A stretch of DNA of 64,000 nt. Origin: Brachycybe producta (taxonomy: Eukaryota > Arthropoda > Diplopoda > Playtdesmida > Andrognathidae). Numbering within the stretch: the stretch's first letter is position 1; each line of letters starts with the position of its first letter. This document shows, one piece after another, positions 36,897 to 49,109 of the stretch. The notes below the pieces were generated by a model. It saw only the letters and a list, made by a program, of their open reading frames with translations. It ran no database searches and was not told where the DNA came from. Made by a program: the position numbers and the translations under genes. The stretch is from positions 497,001 through 561,000 of the forward strand of contig JAUPFP010000013.1 in assembly GCA_036925085.1 (NCBI GenBank), given 5' to 3'.

Positions 36897-38721
36897 TAAT
36901 TTTATAATTAACAGTAAATGTTACAATGAAGATCAGATATAAAAGCCTTTCATGTTTTATGTTTAAATGATGCACTGTCTCAAGTTTTCAAAATGTCGTC
37001 CACTTTCATCAAGACACTGCTAACATCCGTAAGAAACTAATCTGCACACATCAAATATACGGATCTTTTGTAATTGTTTAAACGGCAAGAAATTGAAGAG
37101 AATTGTCAGACAATTACAACAGATTGATGTTTGCTTATTAGTTTCTAGCCAATTTCAGCAATGCCTTATGAGAATAGCGACATTTTGAACTCTTTGAGAT
37201 AAATGCATCATTTAATTTTTTTAACACAAAATCTGTAATGCTTTTATGTCTAATCTTTATTGCAATATTTACTCTAAGATTTTTTTCTGTTCCTAGCCAT
37301 CGAATGTGTGTTCAAAGAAGAAAAAATGACAAGAAGTGGTGACATATAGCAACGGTCCCCTGATGATTTTCTAGTATTTACTGTTTCCACTAATCTTGTC
37401 TTTTTGAACATTGTCATTTTGAGTATTTCGACAAATATTTGTAGCAACTATTGTGGATACTAAGGTTTGAGAGATATGGAGCACTTAAGTTACTGGGTGC
37501 TTTGTGATAGCAACATGTTCCTTCTGTGTGGACACAATGTTTCCATCCCCTTGTTGTTGCTACATAGTTTTATGTTTATGGAAACGTATCTGGCAACATA
37601 AATCACAATTTAAATGTTTCCAATTGTTAAAATCTGTGTGGATATAAATATATACCTTCTAGTGAATTAAGCAACATTTCACGAATTTAAACCCACCATT
37701 TATTTCAAATAATAAATTTGTCAATTTATTTTCATTTAAATCAAACCAAGAAAATGTGTTAGAAACTGACAATATGGGGGAGATGTGAAGTTAGATTAAA
37801 GCTCAATTAGTTCAATTACACAATATGATTTTTTTTTATGAATTGTAATTTACAAGTGTGACTTTAGGTAGTTTTTTATGAACAGGTATTAAGCAAACAC
37901 ACACAAGATACGAAGGTCGTTCGTGTCATTTATCCGATAGTAATATTAATTACGCCATATCTCAATAAAATGAAGTGTTTACTGATGTTTTTTTTTTCTT
38001 CACACTTTGTAATGTATTTTATTTTTAATTAAATCACATGTCTAACAAATAGTTGATTTTATGTCACAATTTCACATGACATCGAATATACGCAACATTT
38101 TGGAATGTTTTGTTTTGTTTTTCGACCAAACAAAATTGATTAATCTCTTATTTTTCTTGAAGTAAAAAACAAAAACATTTGTTTCTAAAAAAAAATCAAT
38201 TAGTGTTGTTAGTATTTTTTTTTATCTAAATGTTGTCTAATAAAAATGTTAACATTTTTAAAACAAAAATAAAAATTGACTGAAGTCCAAACCTTAGAAC
38301 CTATATTAAAGTGTTTCCTAACATAATAAATCCCACAAATGGAGCAAATAAAAGTGAATCGAAAAATCCTTTTCGATATACAGTATAACCTCTAACCCAT
38401 AAATAAAACAAATGAATTTTAGATTCTGTTTTAAATGATATTTGTACAGACAGAAAAGGTAAAATCATCAAATTTGAAATCATAATGCAAATAAAGAAGA
38501 TAAAGAAAAGGCTTTTTGAAAGTCGAAAAATGTAAACATTCAAAGGATTTCAGAATAACAATAAGAAAAAACATTTCACAAACGCACCAAGTGACAACTG
38601 TCAATGACACACAAAAACATACTTATGAATTCCAATTGAAAAGACAAATACACACCCTTTTTTTGGTCTTACAAATATTTTTCAACTTTTCAACATGATG
38701 CTAAACAAAATAAATTATTAT

Positions 38722-38864
38722 TATGTTGCTTCCAATTGGCGCACTTGTCCATTACACGAAATGAATGTCCATTTCTCGAAATGAACATAAATGTGTCAGA
38801 TGCAAAACGCGAAATGGACATACATTTCGTGTAATGGTCAATTACGCCAATTGGATGCGACATA
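38722..38864. mobile_element. Small fold-back, ~143 bp, CCAATTGGCG ends
   Basis: TATGTTGCTTCCAATTGGCG, CCATTACACGAAATG are inverted as CATTTCGTGTAATGG, CGCCAATTGGATGCGACATA. Confidence 0.75.
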
Positions 38865-39044
38865 CATAAAGGGAGCCCTGTCTATGGAGCATTCCGTGTC
38901 ATGGCTGAGTGTGACCAATAGGTAGCGCCACTCCTATTTAAAGCTACAGTAAATTCCTTCTGAGTTATAAACTTACTGCATAATACAGCTTAGCTGCACA
39001 TGAACCACTTTGTGGTGCCACACAACGTTATTGCTTCTGATGAC

Positions 39045-39356
39045 TAATACCTTGTAGACACATGAGTTAAATGAATTCCAATTAAATGTGTTTAGGTGAA
39101 TTATACGGAAACCAGTTAAGCACAGGAACCAAATAAAAATTGACTTTATTATTAATATTTTAAATTGAAATACTAAATCAATATTTTGTCAATAGTTTCT
39201 ATATTATATTTAAGTATTAACTCAATATTTTCAAGATTATTAACTGAATAAATTGAATTCGACGACATATTGTTTGTTTGTCCTTCACAGGGGACTCCGT
39301 GGAACACATTTATTATTTAAATGCATTTAAATTATCTTGTGTGTACTAGGTATTAG
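39045..39356 (+). mobile_element. Family-1 MITE, copy 5
   Basis: TAATACCTTGTAGACACATG to GTGTGTACTAGGTATTAG, with small internal duplications (TATATTATATTTA, GACGACATATTG). Lies in the presumed SLC26A11 intron 1. Confidence 0.85.
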
Positions 39357-41989
39357 GTTATATTATTTAAAATCATGTCTTAAATGAAAATACAAAAAGT
39401 GTATGAGCATTTCAGGAATTTCATTTAATATAGTAACATAAATTTGGAAGAAAAAAAGTGCAAAAACTAACACAGATTTAAATCACTTTCACCCTTATAA
39501 AAATTGAAACCAACAATAAGAAATGCTTGTAGGTCTGATCCGTAACTAGAATCTCTGACGACCCCAATTGTCCGAAATATTTCTTACTGCAGGGTTTCAC
39601 ATAATACGCAATACGCGTGGTTAACTTGTTTCACGTTTTTATGATAAAAATTTACAAGAAATTGAAAGCACGCCATAAACCCCAAAAACATAAATAAACG
39701 TATATTATGTCATATTACACAAAATATTTTATGTATTAAAATATTTTTTTTTTTACTTTCAAGTTTGTTTTAAAAATAAATCTTTGAAAACGAAAATCGT
39801 TTTCACTTTCAGATGTATATTTTCATAATTTATAAAAGTGTATTTTTTTAAAAAAAAAAGTAATCTTTGAAATGTCTTCGTATCACTCACTTTCTAATTT
39901 TATTTCTATCATACTTTCAATTTTAAAGTTTCTTCTAAGAAACAAGAGTATAACCCAGTTACACTAAAAAACCAGTTTGTAAATTGTTTTTCTTTTTCAT
40001 TAAAATTAATGTGATTTAAATCAGCATTTTATCAACAAAAAAAAATGAGTAGCACCATAAAAACCAAATGATTTAAAAATCACAATTTTGTAATTTTATT
40101 TTCAGAATTTTTCTTATTTTTTTAAACTGATTTGTTTTTTTGTCTTTTATGAAGTGAATTTCTTATAATAATGTGGTTGCCAGGTGATTAAATGGATTGA
40201 ACACTTTGTCATGTATGAATTTTCTATTAATAAAAAAGCAATTTTAGAAAATTTTAAACAAATTTAAAAAATCTGATTTAAATTAAAAAAAAACAATTTT
40301 TTTATTTATTAAAAAAATTATGATTTTTATTTATCCACTCAGAAAAAAATAAAAGAAATCGAGAATTTGTAATAGCTATAAAAGTGCATTATAAAAGTTG
40401 AATTAATCCAAATGTAATACAAGTACTCTTTTTTTTTAATTATTTTCTATTTTTTCTAATTAATCTCTTTTTCATTATTTTCTAAAACACGTCCAATTTG
40501 CAGCTTTATATAGTTTCTGAAACGCAACTAACCAAAGATCTATTCCATTGTTCTTATAAGATTTGCATATTCGGTAATGGCTACTTTATAAAAACTGTCA
40601 AAATATTACAGAAAAAATTCCATTGAATACAACGTTATTAAAACGCATAAAAAATAGAGACTTTGCCGCCGGGTCCCCCAGCCACATTTCTAATCCTATT
40701 CTGCTAAATAATAATAATAATAATAATCCCCACTATAAATCAGTGAAAATACTCACTCGATTTCATATTGCAGAATCAACCGGATGTTTACAAAATTAAT
40801 CAATTATGTATTAAGTTTTATAATTAAAAGAACTTTCCGAATAAATGTCCACATGAGAATTTTCGAATTGCTCAGAAATAAATAAATAAAACTAACTCAA
40901 ATTAAAAATATATTGGAAAAATAATATCTTGAAAGTACAATGGTAGAAAAATAATAAACAAGAAATACATCTTGTGTTGCATTCATTGCCTAATTTACTT
41001 AACCAATCACAGTCGACTTCAGATTAATTACAAAGTAATAAATTTAAAAAAAACACTACCCACCCTACCAACCTACCTATATAACTATATAACCTATAGC
41101 CCCACTAACTTACTAGAATATCATTCAATTGAACTGAATAAAACTTAAGAAAAAAAAAAAAGATTGCAGATAAAAACCAGTACATTTTTAAGCCTATCGA
41201 AATTAAGTGATCCAGTTCCGATGTCATTTTCTTTTTGGGGGTTGTGGTGGTGGTGGTGGTGGGTGACATTTGTATCACAGATCACGAATTTTTTAAACAT
41301 AAAAACAAAGGACACAAATATTTCTAATAGATAAATAAAGTCTAAAGTAAACTAGTAAACAAGGATTCCTAAATTCCAATTGATTACTAAAACGCTTTGC
41401 AACGTTAAGGTTAGGCTGCGTTATTTCCTTTTCTGCAACTTTAATGCTAATGATGCTTACTTACTGTTCATTTGGAATCGAAATTTAAAACAGTGAAGTC
41501 ACATACTGCATATTTGCATCAAAATCTAACCTTCTAAAAGCTTCAACAAAACAATCAGCAGCAGTTTGCTTTTTAAAAGACGCATTAAAATGCACATATG
41601 CAGTAATTTGAAAATCTCTACAAAAAAAAGCAATGAAAAGTTTACAGTAGCTTTAAAGTGTTCTATTTGTGCAGACAATTAGCTTACAACGGCAGCATCC
41701 GGAAGTTAAAGCCTACTTCTTTATGCTATTCTATTACAATTCTTTAACAAAAAAGCGAAAATTCTTCAGATTAGCAGCAGCTTTTGCGGCTTACTTTGTG
41801 TCTTTGGTGAAACCTACATAACAAACTGCATATTTTTAGCTTGGAGGCTAAAATATGAATCATCGATCATCACACACGTTGAAAAACGAGCAGAAAACAG
41901 AAATAGAAATAAAACATAAGAATATACCTAAGGTGTTTTGCACCTAAAAAGTGAAATACAGTGGAATTTTATTATGCGTTTGATTCTTC

Positions 41990-42385
41990 CCTAAAGCATG
42001 GTTTATACGGTGCCACTTCGCTAGCCGCTGGCTTCTTGTGTCACTAACCCAAAGCGAATTTATGGCTGATAATGTCGCTAACGTTAAACCGTTTACACGG
42101 TGCTGCTAAAAAGTGGCAAGCATTTGGAGAGAATTTTGTAAGGATAGCCAGTTGCGGGCGACCTTCTCATACATGCACAGTGGCACAAGACGCTCGATGC
42201 GAGCGTTAAAGTTGGACACGTTCAACTTTGACGCAGCCACCACTTGATGCCGTGAAATCAAAATTTTAGATGCTAGTAAATAAAAGGAGCAGCTTCATTA
42301 GACGTTTTTACCGGCGAATTTGCTTGTGTCAAAAGACGCCAACAATTAGCGTCAAAAGTAGCACCATGTAAAAACCACGCTTAAC
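41990..42385. mobile_element. Fold-back MITE, ~390 bp, 'AAGCATGGTTTATACGGTGC' ends
   Basis: TAAAGCATGGTTTATACGGT and GCACCATGTAAAAACCACGC plus TTA are inverted. The interior has GGTGCTGCTAAAAAGTGGCA and palindromic GCGTC words. The 'gene-like' GC content is due to the element. Confidence 0.65.
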
Positions 42386-42531
42386 AAACGTTGCCAACAT
42401 TACAGACCCGTTAGCTGACAAGTGGCAAATATTTTGTCTGTTCGTTTACCCATCAAAATCATATTGGTTCCATAAACACGTTTGGAATATTTTTCAATAA
42501 AAAAGTAGCAGTTTAAACAACGAAGGTTTAA

Positions 42532-43411
42532 GAGCCTAGATCCACGTCCATCTTGTTGTTTTGAGCAGACGACAGCGAGACAAATGAGTATTCTTATATG
42601 GTGTTACTAAAACTGAAAGAAATCGCTTCACATTCGCTCAATTAAAATACAGTAAAGTGCAAAATGCAATAAAAAGTACTGTTCTTAACGTGCTCGATTT
42701 ATATAATTTTTGAAAAGGTCCTATTTTTAAACAAGGTTCAAAGTCGTTCGTTTTTTAACCCCATGTTAAATTCCATTGGCCCCAAAACCAACCCACAAAC
42801 ATTTGAAAAACTCTCGTTAAAAACGATTTAGAACAATAACAAAATAATTAGCACATACATTCATGTATTGGCTTCACGATGTTTCCTTTTTATAAATTTT
42901 GAAAAGGTCCTTCTATTTTTTAGTAACGTTTAAAATAGTACGTTTTTTAACTCCATGTTAAGTCCCGTAGGAGCAAAACACCGTCCAACAAAAGTTAAGA
43001 GAACTCTCATTAAAAATGATTTAGAACAAATACTTACACGTGTTTATTGCCTTCAGGATTATTCCTTTTTCTAAATTTTAAAAGGGCTTTCTATTTTTAA
43101 ATAACATTTAAAATCTTACGTTTTTTTAACTCCATGTTAATTTCCATAGGGCCAAAAAACCGTCCCACAAACATTTGAAGAACTCCCATTAAAAACGACT
43201 TAGAACAATCACACAAAAATTAGCACGTGCATTAATCTATTGGCTTCACGATGTTTCCTTTTTATAAGATTAGCATGCGAAATTATTTTTCTATTAATTA
43301 TTATGTGACTTCGAACCGGGAGAAAAAACGTTAAAAAACTGTTTTTCAATCAACAACGATCGCAGCGCCTACATTCGGAGAAATTTTGAAATAAACGCTA
43401 TATCTAGGCTC
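42532..43411. mobile_element. piggyBac-like MITE, second copy with amplified interior, 880 bp
   Basis: Same ends (GAGCCTAGATCCACG, TATATCTAGGCTC) and TTAA flanks (42528-42531, 43412-43415). The internal segment with AACCCCATGTTAA, CCACAAACATTTGAA and GGCTTCACGATGTTTCC is present about three times here but once in the copy at 8893, explaining the length difference. Confidence 0.85.
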
Positions 43412-44248
43412 TTAAATAAAACAATCTTCGGTGTTTTTTTAAACTAATTATTATTCAATCAACTAACATTATTTTATTATTTAAAAAAAATAAAATTTGT
43501 TTTCGTGATAAGAGATGGCAAAGAGACATTTAATTAATATTTTTGTCACACCTGGGAAAAATATCTTGTGTTCTGTACATACCTAAATATATAATACATG
43601 TTTTCCATGTACCTCATATCAAAGTACCACGCATTTGTTTACATTTCATTTCAACGGGAAAGGGTTAACACGTGATAATTGCCAAACTATAGTTTATAAC
43701 TTTAGAAATTAATCTTGCAAAGCCTTTTTTTTAACTAATAACAAGAGCCTTTAATGACAGAAACAGTTTCTTAAAATTTTTCCATTTTTCAACATTTAGA
43801 AGTTTCTTGATTTATGGACTTTTGTCCATAAATGTGTTTTCCAAAATTTCTGAGGAGTGTAGAAACACTTTTAAAGCCTTTTCAGGACTTTTCCAAAGTT
43901 TTAAAAAAAGTTTTATCGTTTTTTCTTTAAAAACAATTCAAAATCTTTGTACATTTCCAGATATTTAGCATATTGGATTGGTATTTTATTAACAAGACCT
44001 TAACTTTGGCTCATTTTTTTTTATAAAAAAAAATACGAATGTCACAATTCCATTTTGAAAATTTCAAAAATTCCATTCATTAATTGTCCCATACTATGAC
44101 ACAATCTAAATTAACTGACGCAAGTTCTCTTTTTCATTGTAAGCCCACCCAACAAAAAGATTTCAAATTCACTACAAAAATATATCTAGCGTGTCATAAG
44201 TGTGTCACAACATCTCCCATTAGGCCTACAATGAATGCGCTGTAAAAC

Positions 44249-44395
44249 ACAGGCAGTTCTGCTCAGCACTAAAATTTCGTTTGCTCCGCCCTTTTTTGAG
44301 CGTCATCAATTTCTAATTGGTTTGTTACATGGTCTGATACCACAAACCCCTCCCGTTTCAATTTCTAATTGGTTGATATTTGATAATTACAATGG
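44249..44395. mobile_element. 'ACAGGC' palindrome element (family 3), truncated copy
   Basis: ACAGGCAGTTCTGCTCAGCA, AAATTTCGTTTGCTCCGCCC, TTTCTAATTGG twice. The right arm is missing. Confidence 0.65.
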
Positions 44396-44690
44396 AACTC
44401 TAAACATTAGCATGAAAACTCTAGTTAATTCATTAGGAATCTGATCAAACCTAGTTAATTTTTCACAAATGTCATTATTTCCAGATTTGAAAACTTTACA
44501 AACTTTTCATTAAAGTTAAAAATGTAGTGTAAGGAACTTCGCGGATAACAACTTTCAAATTATTACTAAGTTACTAAGATGGTCAATGGTACCTTCTAAA
44601 CCCATAAACCGTTACATAAAACTTCTTAATTAAAAAGCAGAAGCTTCTATACTACATGAGGTTTAGCAATCATCGCAAATAAAACTCTTA

Positions 44691-45277
44691 GGCCAGTAGC
44701 AAATCAGACAGCAGTTTTCTCAAATGGCTGCTTACAATGGCTCAATGTGACGTTCACTGTAGCTTACATCACATGGGCAACATTTGAAAGCAACCATTTT
44801 CCGACAGCAAATGCTGCATTGCTTGAATTGATCTGAAATCGATGCAGGCAACATGTTGAACAACAGAACAATCTGTGAATGAGCAAATTGATGACCTTTA
44901 CTTACTGTATAATCAAAAATCTTGCTTGGCCTATATGTCAAGTGGGGGAAAAACTAGTAAACTGTTTCTTGAAAGGTGCTTCACATTGCTGACTTGTTGA
45001 CTGTGATGTCAAAATGATGTTTTACATTAAACTGCTGCCTCATTTGTTACCGGATAGAACCCCTTTTTTTAAATATAAACTGCACATGTGCATGTTCATG
45101 TTCCACTGCTTCAACTTACTGATTGGATCAATTCCAGGTCAATTCAAGCATTGCAGCATTTGCTGCCTGAAAGTAGTTGTTTTCAATTGCTGCAAACAAT
45201 AGTGAACGTCATATTCTGCTTCTTGCAAGAAGCAATTTCAGAAAATTGCTACCTCATTTGCTACTATAGCCTCAGAT
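44691..45277. mobile_element. Imperfect fold-back element, ~585 bp
   Basis: GGCCAGTAGCAAATCAGACA and inverted GCTACCTCATTTGCTACTAT. Inner CAGCAAATGCTGCATTGCTT and AAGCATTGCAGCATTTGCTG also pair. The left and right halves have diverged. Confidence 0.6.
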
Positions 45278-46332
45278 TCCGAAACCGATGTAGTTCAGAA
45301 GTAAAGCTTATGAACGTACCTGACAGTTCCTGTGCAGAGTTTTCGGAGTGGTAAAGTATTTCGGTGGATGCCATTCTCTAGCAGTGTGTATCCGATCTAT
45401 TTGCACAGACTTATTCTTTCCCTTTCACTTTTAAATCCCTTTTCCTTCCCTCGATCATTGGAATATAAATTAACCAGAGAATGATTCGATGGTTTTGCAC
45501 TCACTCGTATATGTCAAACAAAGAAATCGTACTCTTATTATTCAGAAACAAAAAAAAACAAAACAACAACTAAATAACACAAAAAAGAGCATCTAAATGA
45601 ACATAATAAATGGAAAAAGGAACTAAATTTAAAAGTTCTAAACAATGGGAGTCTATGGAAACATAAAAAATGAAAAGTGCGGCTACTGTATAGAAATGAT
45701 TAGAATGAAAAGGGTTTTTGTGTTTTTTTTTTGGCATTCACTAATGAGTCAAAATGACACAATCAAATTAATTGAACAAGAAATATCAGAAATTAATTCT
45801 CTATTAACTGATGCAAAAAAAAAAAAAGAACAATATTCCCCTTGATCGAAATTCATTTTAAAATTGCAACACAGATGAAACAGAAATAGAAACGACCTAT
45901 TATGAATAATGATAAGGTCATTTGAAGGACGTTACTTTCTAGAGGTCAAACAAAGGTGAAACCAATTAACAACAAATTAATCTCAATATTTCACATTACT
46001 GAGTAATTGCTACAAATGGTAACCACTTGAGAAAAAAGTGTTTCGTCTTTTAGATTGAAAAGATTTATTTCTAGATATGACAAGTAATAGCTTCTTGCAT
46101 AATACCGTAATAACCTACACTGTCATTATTGGTAACAATGATGCACACACACACACACCCTCTTCATCACGTCACTCATTTTCTGCAATTTTTTTTTCCC
46201 ATAACGCGCTATGTGCATCTATAGAAACACCTCCACAACGCCCAATCTAAGTCGTCCAGAATTATGATAAGTTCTTTCGAGGCGTGCAATGCACTCGGGG
46301 AAATAAAGACATTGATGTCTTGCAGACTTCAG

Positions 46333-46401
46333 TGGGACGCCAGAGCATTAAGCCTATGTTAGGTGAGCTACCTAACATAGGCTTAGTACTCTGGCGTCCC
46401 A
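46333..46401. repeat. Near-perfect hairpin, 32-bp arms, 5-base loop
   Basis: TGGGACGCCAGAGCATTAAG.. pairs with ..CTTAGTACTCTGGCGTCCCA with about two mismatches; loop GAGCT. Confidence 0.9.
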
Positions 46402-47053
46402 GTGATGATAAATTTTCGCTTATCCATGGTTTAGTTTCCTTTTAGGTGCCTATTCTTATATGTTCAATTTTGGCATTTCAGTCTTGGCTTTTCAAAGCAA
46501 AAATGGATCGTGCAAGGTATAGGTATAAGATTTTGGGGGGAATGGATGACATTCGTTGTAGCGTGGCATGAAAGGAGTAATAATGTTTCCTTTTATGAGA
46601 AGGGGGTCAAAATTAGTAAAAAAAAAAAAAAAAAAGGCGGTGATGACATACAATTTCAAAAGATGACAGGAGCAATAAATCCCTCCTTCAACAGAAATAT
46701 GAAGAGGAATGAATTGATCATATGTGTCGAATTTGTGAGATTATATTGGAGACAAAAGCCAAGACTGACAGGCCAAAATTGAACGTTTCTAGGGTTCCTT
46801 AATGTTTTACGTGAGTGACACCTATTCCCCCCCCCCTGTTTCACTAATTGCTCAGTTTCCCATCAAGCATTACATTTGGAATGAATGTGTACATTCCCAC
46901 CGCCTACGGATTGACAAGCCAAAATCGACTGTATAGAGCCGACGGCGCTAGACACTCCAGAGTTTCACACGTCATTAGATGCGGTCCAATTTGCGGTAAT
47001 TTCAAACATTATGAAAAATTTTGCTTTACCTGAAGAACATTATATATATATTT

Positions 47054-47445
47054 TGCCAGGTCTGTGTCTCTGTGTGTCTTTCTACATGTATTTATCTTTC
47101 TCTCTTTCTGGGATAACGCTGTACAACCATTGAAGCACATTGGAATTTATATAAATTTGAAGAAATGAACAGCTTTTTTTTTTTCTCAAGGTCAACTATA
47201 TGTTGCACCCTTCCCATCCAAGAACCCCATGATATTATTAAATTGGAGAGGGGGGGAAAAGGTTGAAAAGTGTAGAGGGGGAGGGGGAGAGAGAAAAGTG
47301 GGCGGGGGAGAGAGAAAAGTGGGCGGGGGTGACGAAAATTGAAATGAAAGGAGTAAAAAAAGGAAAAAAAAAAAAAAAACGACGCGCATGCGCACAATTG
47401 CCAGTTAATTTTGCTCCCGTCATTTATGACGGGTTACCCCACTAG
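47054..47445 (+). mobile_element. Non-autonomous Helitron, copy d (~392 bp)
   Basis: TGCCAGGTCTGTGTC at the 5' side, purine-rich GGAGAGAGAAAAGTGGGCGG duplicated inside, GCGCATGCGC, terminal hairpin CCCGTCATTTATGACGGG and CTAG at 47442-47445. Confidence 0.8.
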
Positions 47446-47592
47446 CATTAAATAATACACCAATTTTTTTTTTCTTAACGCTGAAAGATGTTCCTGAAGA
47501 ACGAAACGTATATGTAACCAGGAAAATTAACGTTAATAAGATCAATAAGCTTTTAATATGGATCGAGCAAATTAGCATAATAAGCATAATTC

Positions 47593-47678
47593 AAGTCACT
47601 TGGTTGCTACATTTAGAAAGGGGTTTTTATTTTATACAAAATAAAAACCCCTTTCTAAATGTAGCAACCAAGTGACTT
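47593..47678. repeat. Perfect hairpin, 41-bp stem, 4-base loop
   Basis: AAGTCACTTGGTTGCTACAT.. (47593-47633), loop ATAC (47634-47637), exact inverse 47638-47678. Confidence 0.93.
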
Positions 47679-47778
47679 TTAATACCGGTAATGACTGGTC
47701 ACATGACTCATCCAGTCATAACATTCAAGAAGCAATTGAAAATGCATTTTTATTGTTTAAAGTTCAGTTTTACCAGAA

Positions 47779-47990
47779 CAATAGAACGTCGATTATCGGA
47801 ACTATGACTAGTTCCAATAACCCAAAAGTTCATATTATCGAACTCCCATTAAAAAAGCGGAGAAAAGTAAGAAGAAAAAAACCTATTGCTAAGAAATTTT
47901 TTTTCATTTATTTAAGTAGTATTTCCATAAGAATAAGGTAAAATAAAATTGGTTTCGATAACCGACGTTCCGATAATCGACGCTCTACTG
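47779..47990. mobile_element. pogo-like MITE, CGTCGATTATCGGAAC ends
   Basis: AGAACGTCGATTATCGGAAC and GTTCCGATAATCGACGCTCT are inverted; the right end ACTG is followed by TA. Non-coding. Confidence 0.6.
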
Positions 47991-48273
47991 TAGTTAGAGT
48001 TGAGGCCACGTTTTTGGAAACGATTTAACTTGTTCCAGTAACAAGGTATTTTCCTAAAACTCTTGAAAATAACCTGTAGAAAGCCAGGGCAGGTGGCATT
48101 CAAATGACCTCTCTCTCTTTATACTGTTTCATCTCTAGAAAGGAAATTCCCCTTTTGACATTTTACCCATAGAAAGCAATGTTCTTGAAAACGACCAAAT
48201 TCAAGAAATTAATGTTGCGCTAAATTTGAATGTAAAATCAATGGTATAATAGTAAGAATGTGTATTCGGTTAC

Positions 48274-48484
48274 CTCGGCGTTGTTTTCGATGCTGTGTTC
48301 GTATTCCTCCTCCTCCTCCTCGTTGGTGACAAACGTACTTATTAGATGATCCTCCGATCGAGTCCTGGATGGACTCGTACTTTGTTTGTTTTCCGTCGTT
48401 CCCGTTTTTATAGCAGCAAAGTGGTTGTCCTTCTCCACCTCCTCCTCCTCCTCCTCCTCCTCGTCGTCCTTTTAGGTCAGCCAT
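48274..48484 (-). CDS. SLC26A11: Putative first coding exon of SLC26A11 (N-terminal cytosolic region)
   Basis: An ATG at 48484-48482 in context AAAATTATGG opens 70 codons (MADLKGRR, a glycine run from GGA repeats, then a polar region) and ends with one spare base at donor GAG|GTAACC (48274|48273). That phase is exactly what the first downstream SLC26A11 exon at 25711 needs (its first two bases complete a Gly codon), so the joined protein would be about 767 residues. A phase match alone has a one-in-three chance, and the intron would be ~22.6 kb. The same exon is also open in the next frame, which reads an acidic, serine-rich peptide (EEEEEEE, SPSRTRSED, NNAE). That frame has no ATG, has a stop just upstream, and ends in the wrong phase. 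Either another gene's exon or this first exon is possible; I favour the latter. Confidence 0.5.
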
Positions 48485-48690
48485 AATTTTCTTTTTTGTC
48501 TTTAATTACATTCTAATTAAATTATCGTCCACATAATTTGTTTCTTCTTCTTCTTCGACGACGAATTCCTCACGATGAATTTCAATATTTCTTTTCTCAT
48601 AACTAACGAAACGAAAAAGAAAAATAAGAGTGAATACAATCAAACTGTGGAATTGCGATAAAAATCATGAAATAGGAGAGAGAGAAAAAA

Positions 48691-48781
48691 GGGGGGGGGC
48701 GGGTCAAAAGTTAAATCAAAGCTTCACTTTCAGACATAAACAAAAAAAAAAACAGAAAGAAAGAGGTCAAAGGTGACGTCA
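48691..48781 (-). promoter_or_regulatory. Candidate SLC26A11 promoter: GC box and CRE
   Basis: Upstream of the 48484 ATG lies a G-run ending in GGGCGGG (48691-48703, Sp1/KLF-like) and a perfect palindromic CRE, TGACGTCA, at 48774-48781. The CRE is ~290 bp from the start codon and 22 bp from the MULE's target duplication. Assignment as a promoter is inference from position. Confidence 0.35.
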
Positions 48782-48812
48782 TATCTGTATCGCGAACTTT
48801 GTACCTTTTATC

Positions 48813-48867
48813 ACTAGCGTCTGGAGGCTTGTGTTTTTTCATAGCGCATGCGCATTGCCATCTTATC
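48813..48867 (+). repeat. MULE left terminal inverted repeat
   Basis: 55-bp TIR, inverted partner at 52932-52985; preceded by the 9-bp target duplication at 48804-48812. Confidence 0.93.
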
Positions 48868-48886
48868 GGTTTATATAGTAAAACGA

Positions 48887-48987
48887 TCGTAGATGCACGC
48901 TAGCAGTACCATCTATTGTGCAATGACGCAGTTTATGTTCGTAGATACACGTTAGCAGTACCATCTATCGTGCAATTACGCAGTTAT
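48887..48987 (+). repeat. 52-bp subterminal tandem duplication in the MULE
   Basis: Two copies with period 52 bp (starting 48887 and 48939), each TCGTAGAT..CACG..TAGCAG, TACCATCTAT, GTGCAAT, ACGCAGTT, differing at a few bases. Subterminal repeats in DNA transposons commonly bind transposase; that role is inference here. A related sequence lies reversed at about 13080-13160. Confidence 0.75.
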
Positions 48988-49109
48988 TCTAAACTGTAGC
49001 AGACAAGTCTAGCAGACAGCTAAATGATCTAGTATCTTTGTTTTTGATGTAATATCTCGTTTGTTTCTTGTAGTTTTGTATTTGTATTTGGCGTTGTTTT
49101 TTCATCAAA

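Larger units (their letters stand above)
25712..48273 (-). other. Presumed SLC26A11 intron 1, ~22.6 kb, repeat-filled
   Basis: No convincing exon on either strand. Contents are the MITEs, Helitrons and hairpins listed separately, plus AT-rich DNA without visible structure at about 25.7-27.1, 30.3-31.6, 31.9-34.2, 36.9-38.7, 39.4-42.0, 43.4-44.2 and 45.3-46.3 kb. A short repeat shared by ~34880-34990 and ~41870-41960 (CACACGTTGAAAAAC, AGAAATAGAAAT) is unclassified. Intron status depends on the 48274-48484 exon. Confidence 0.4.
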
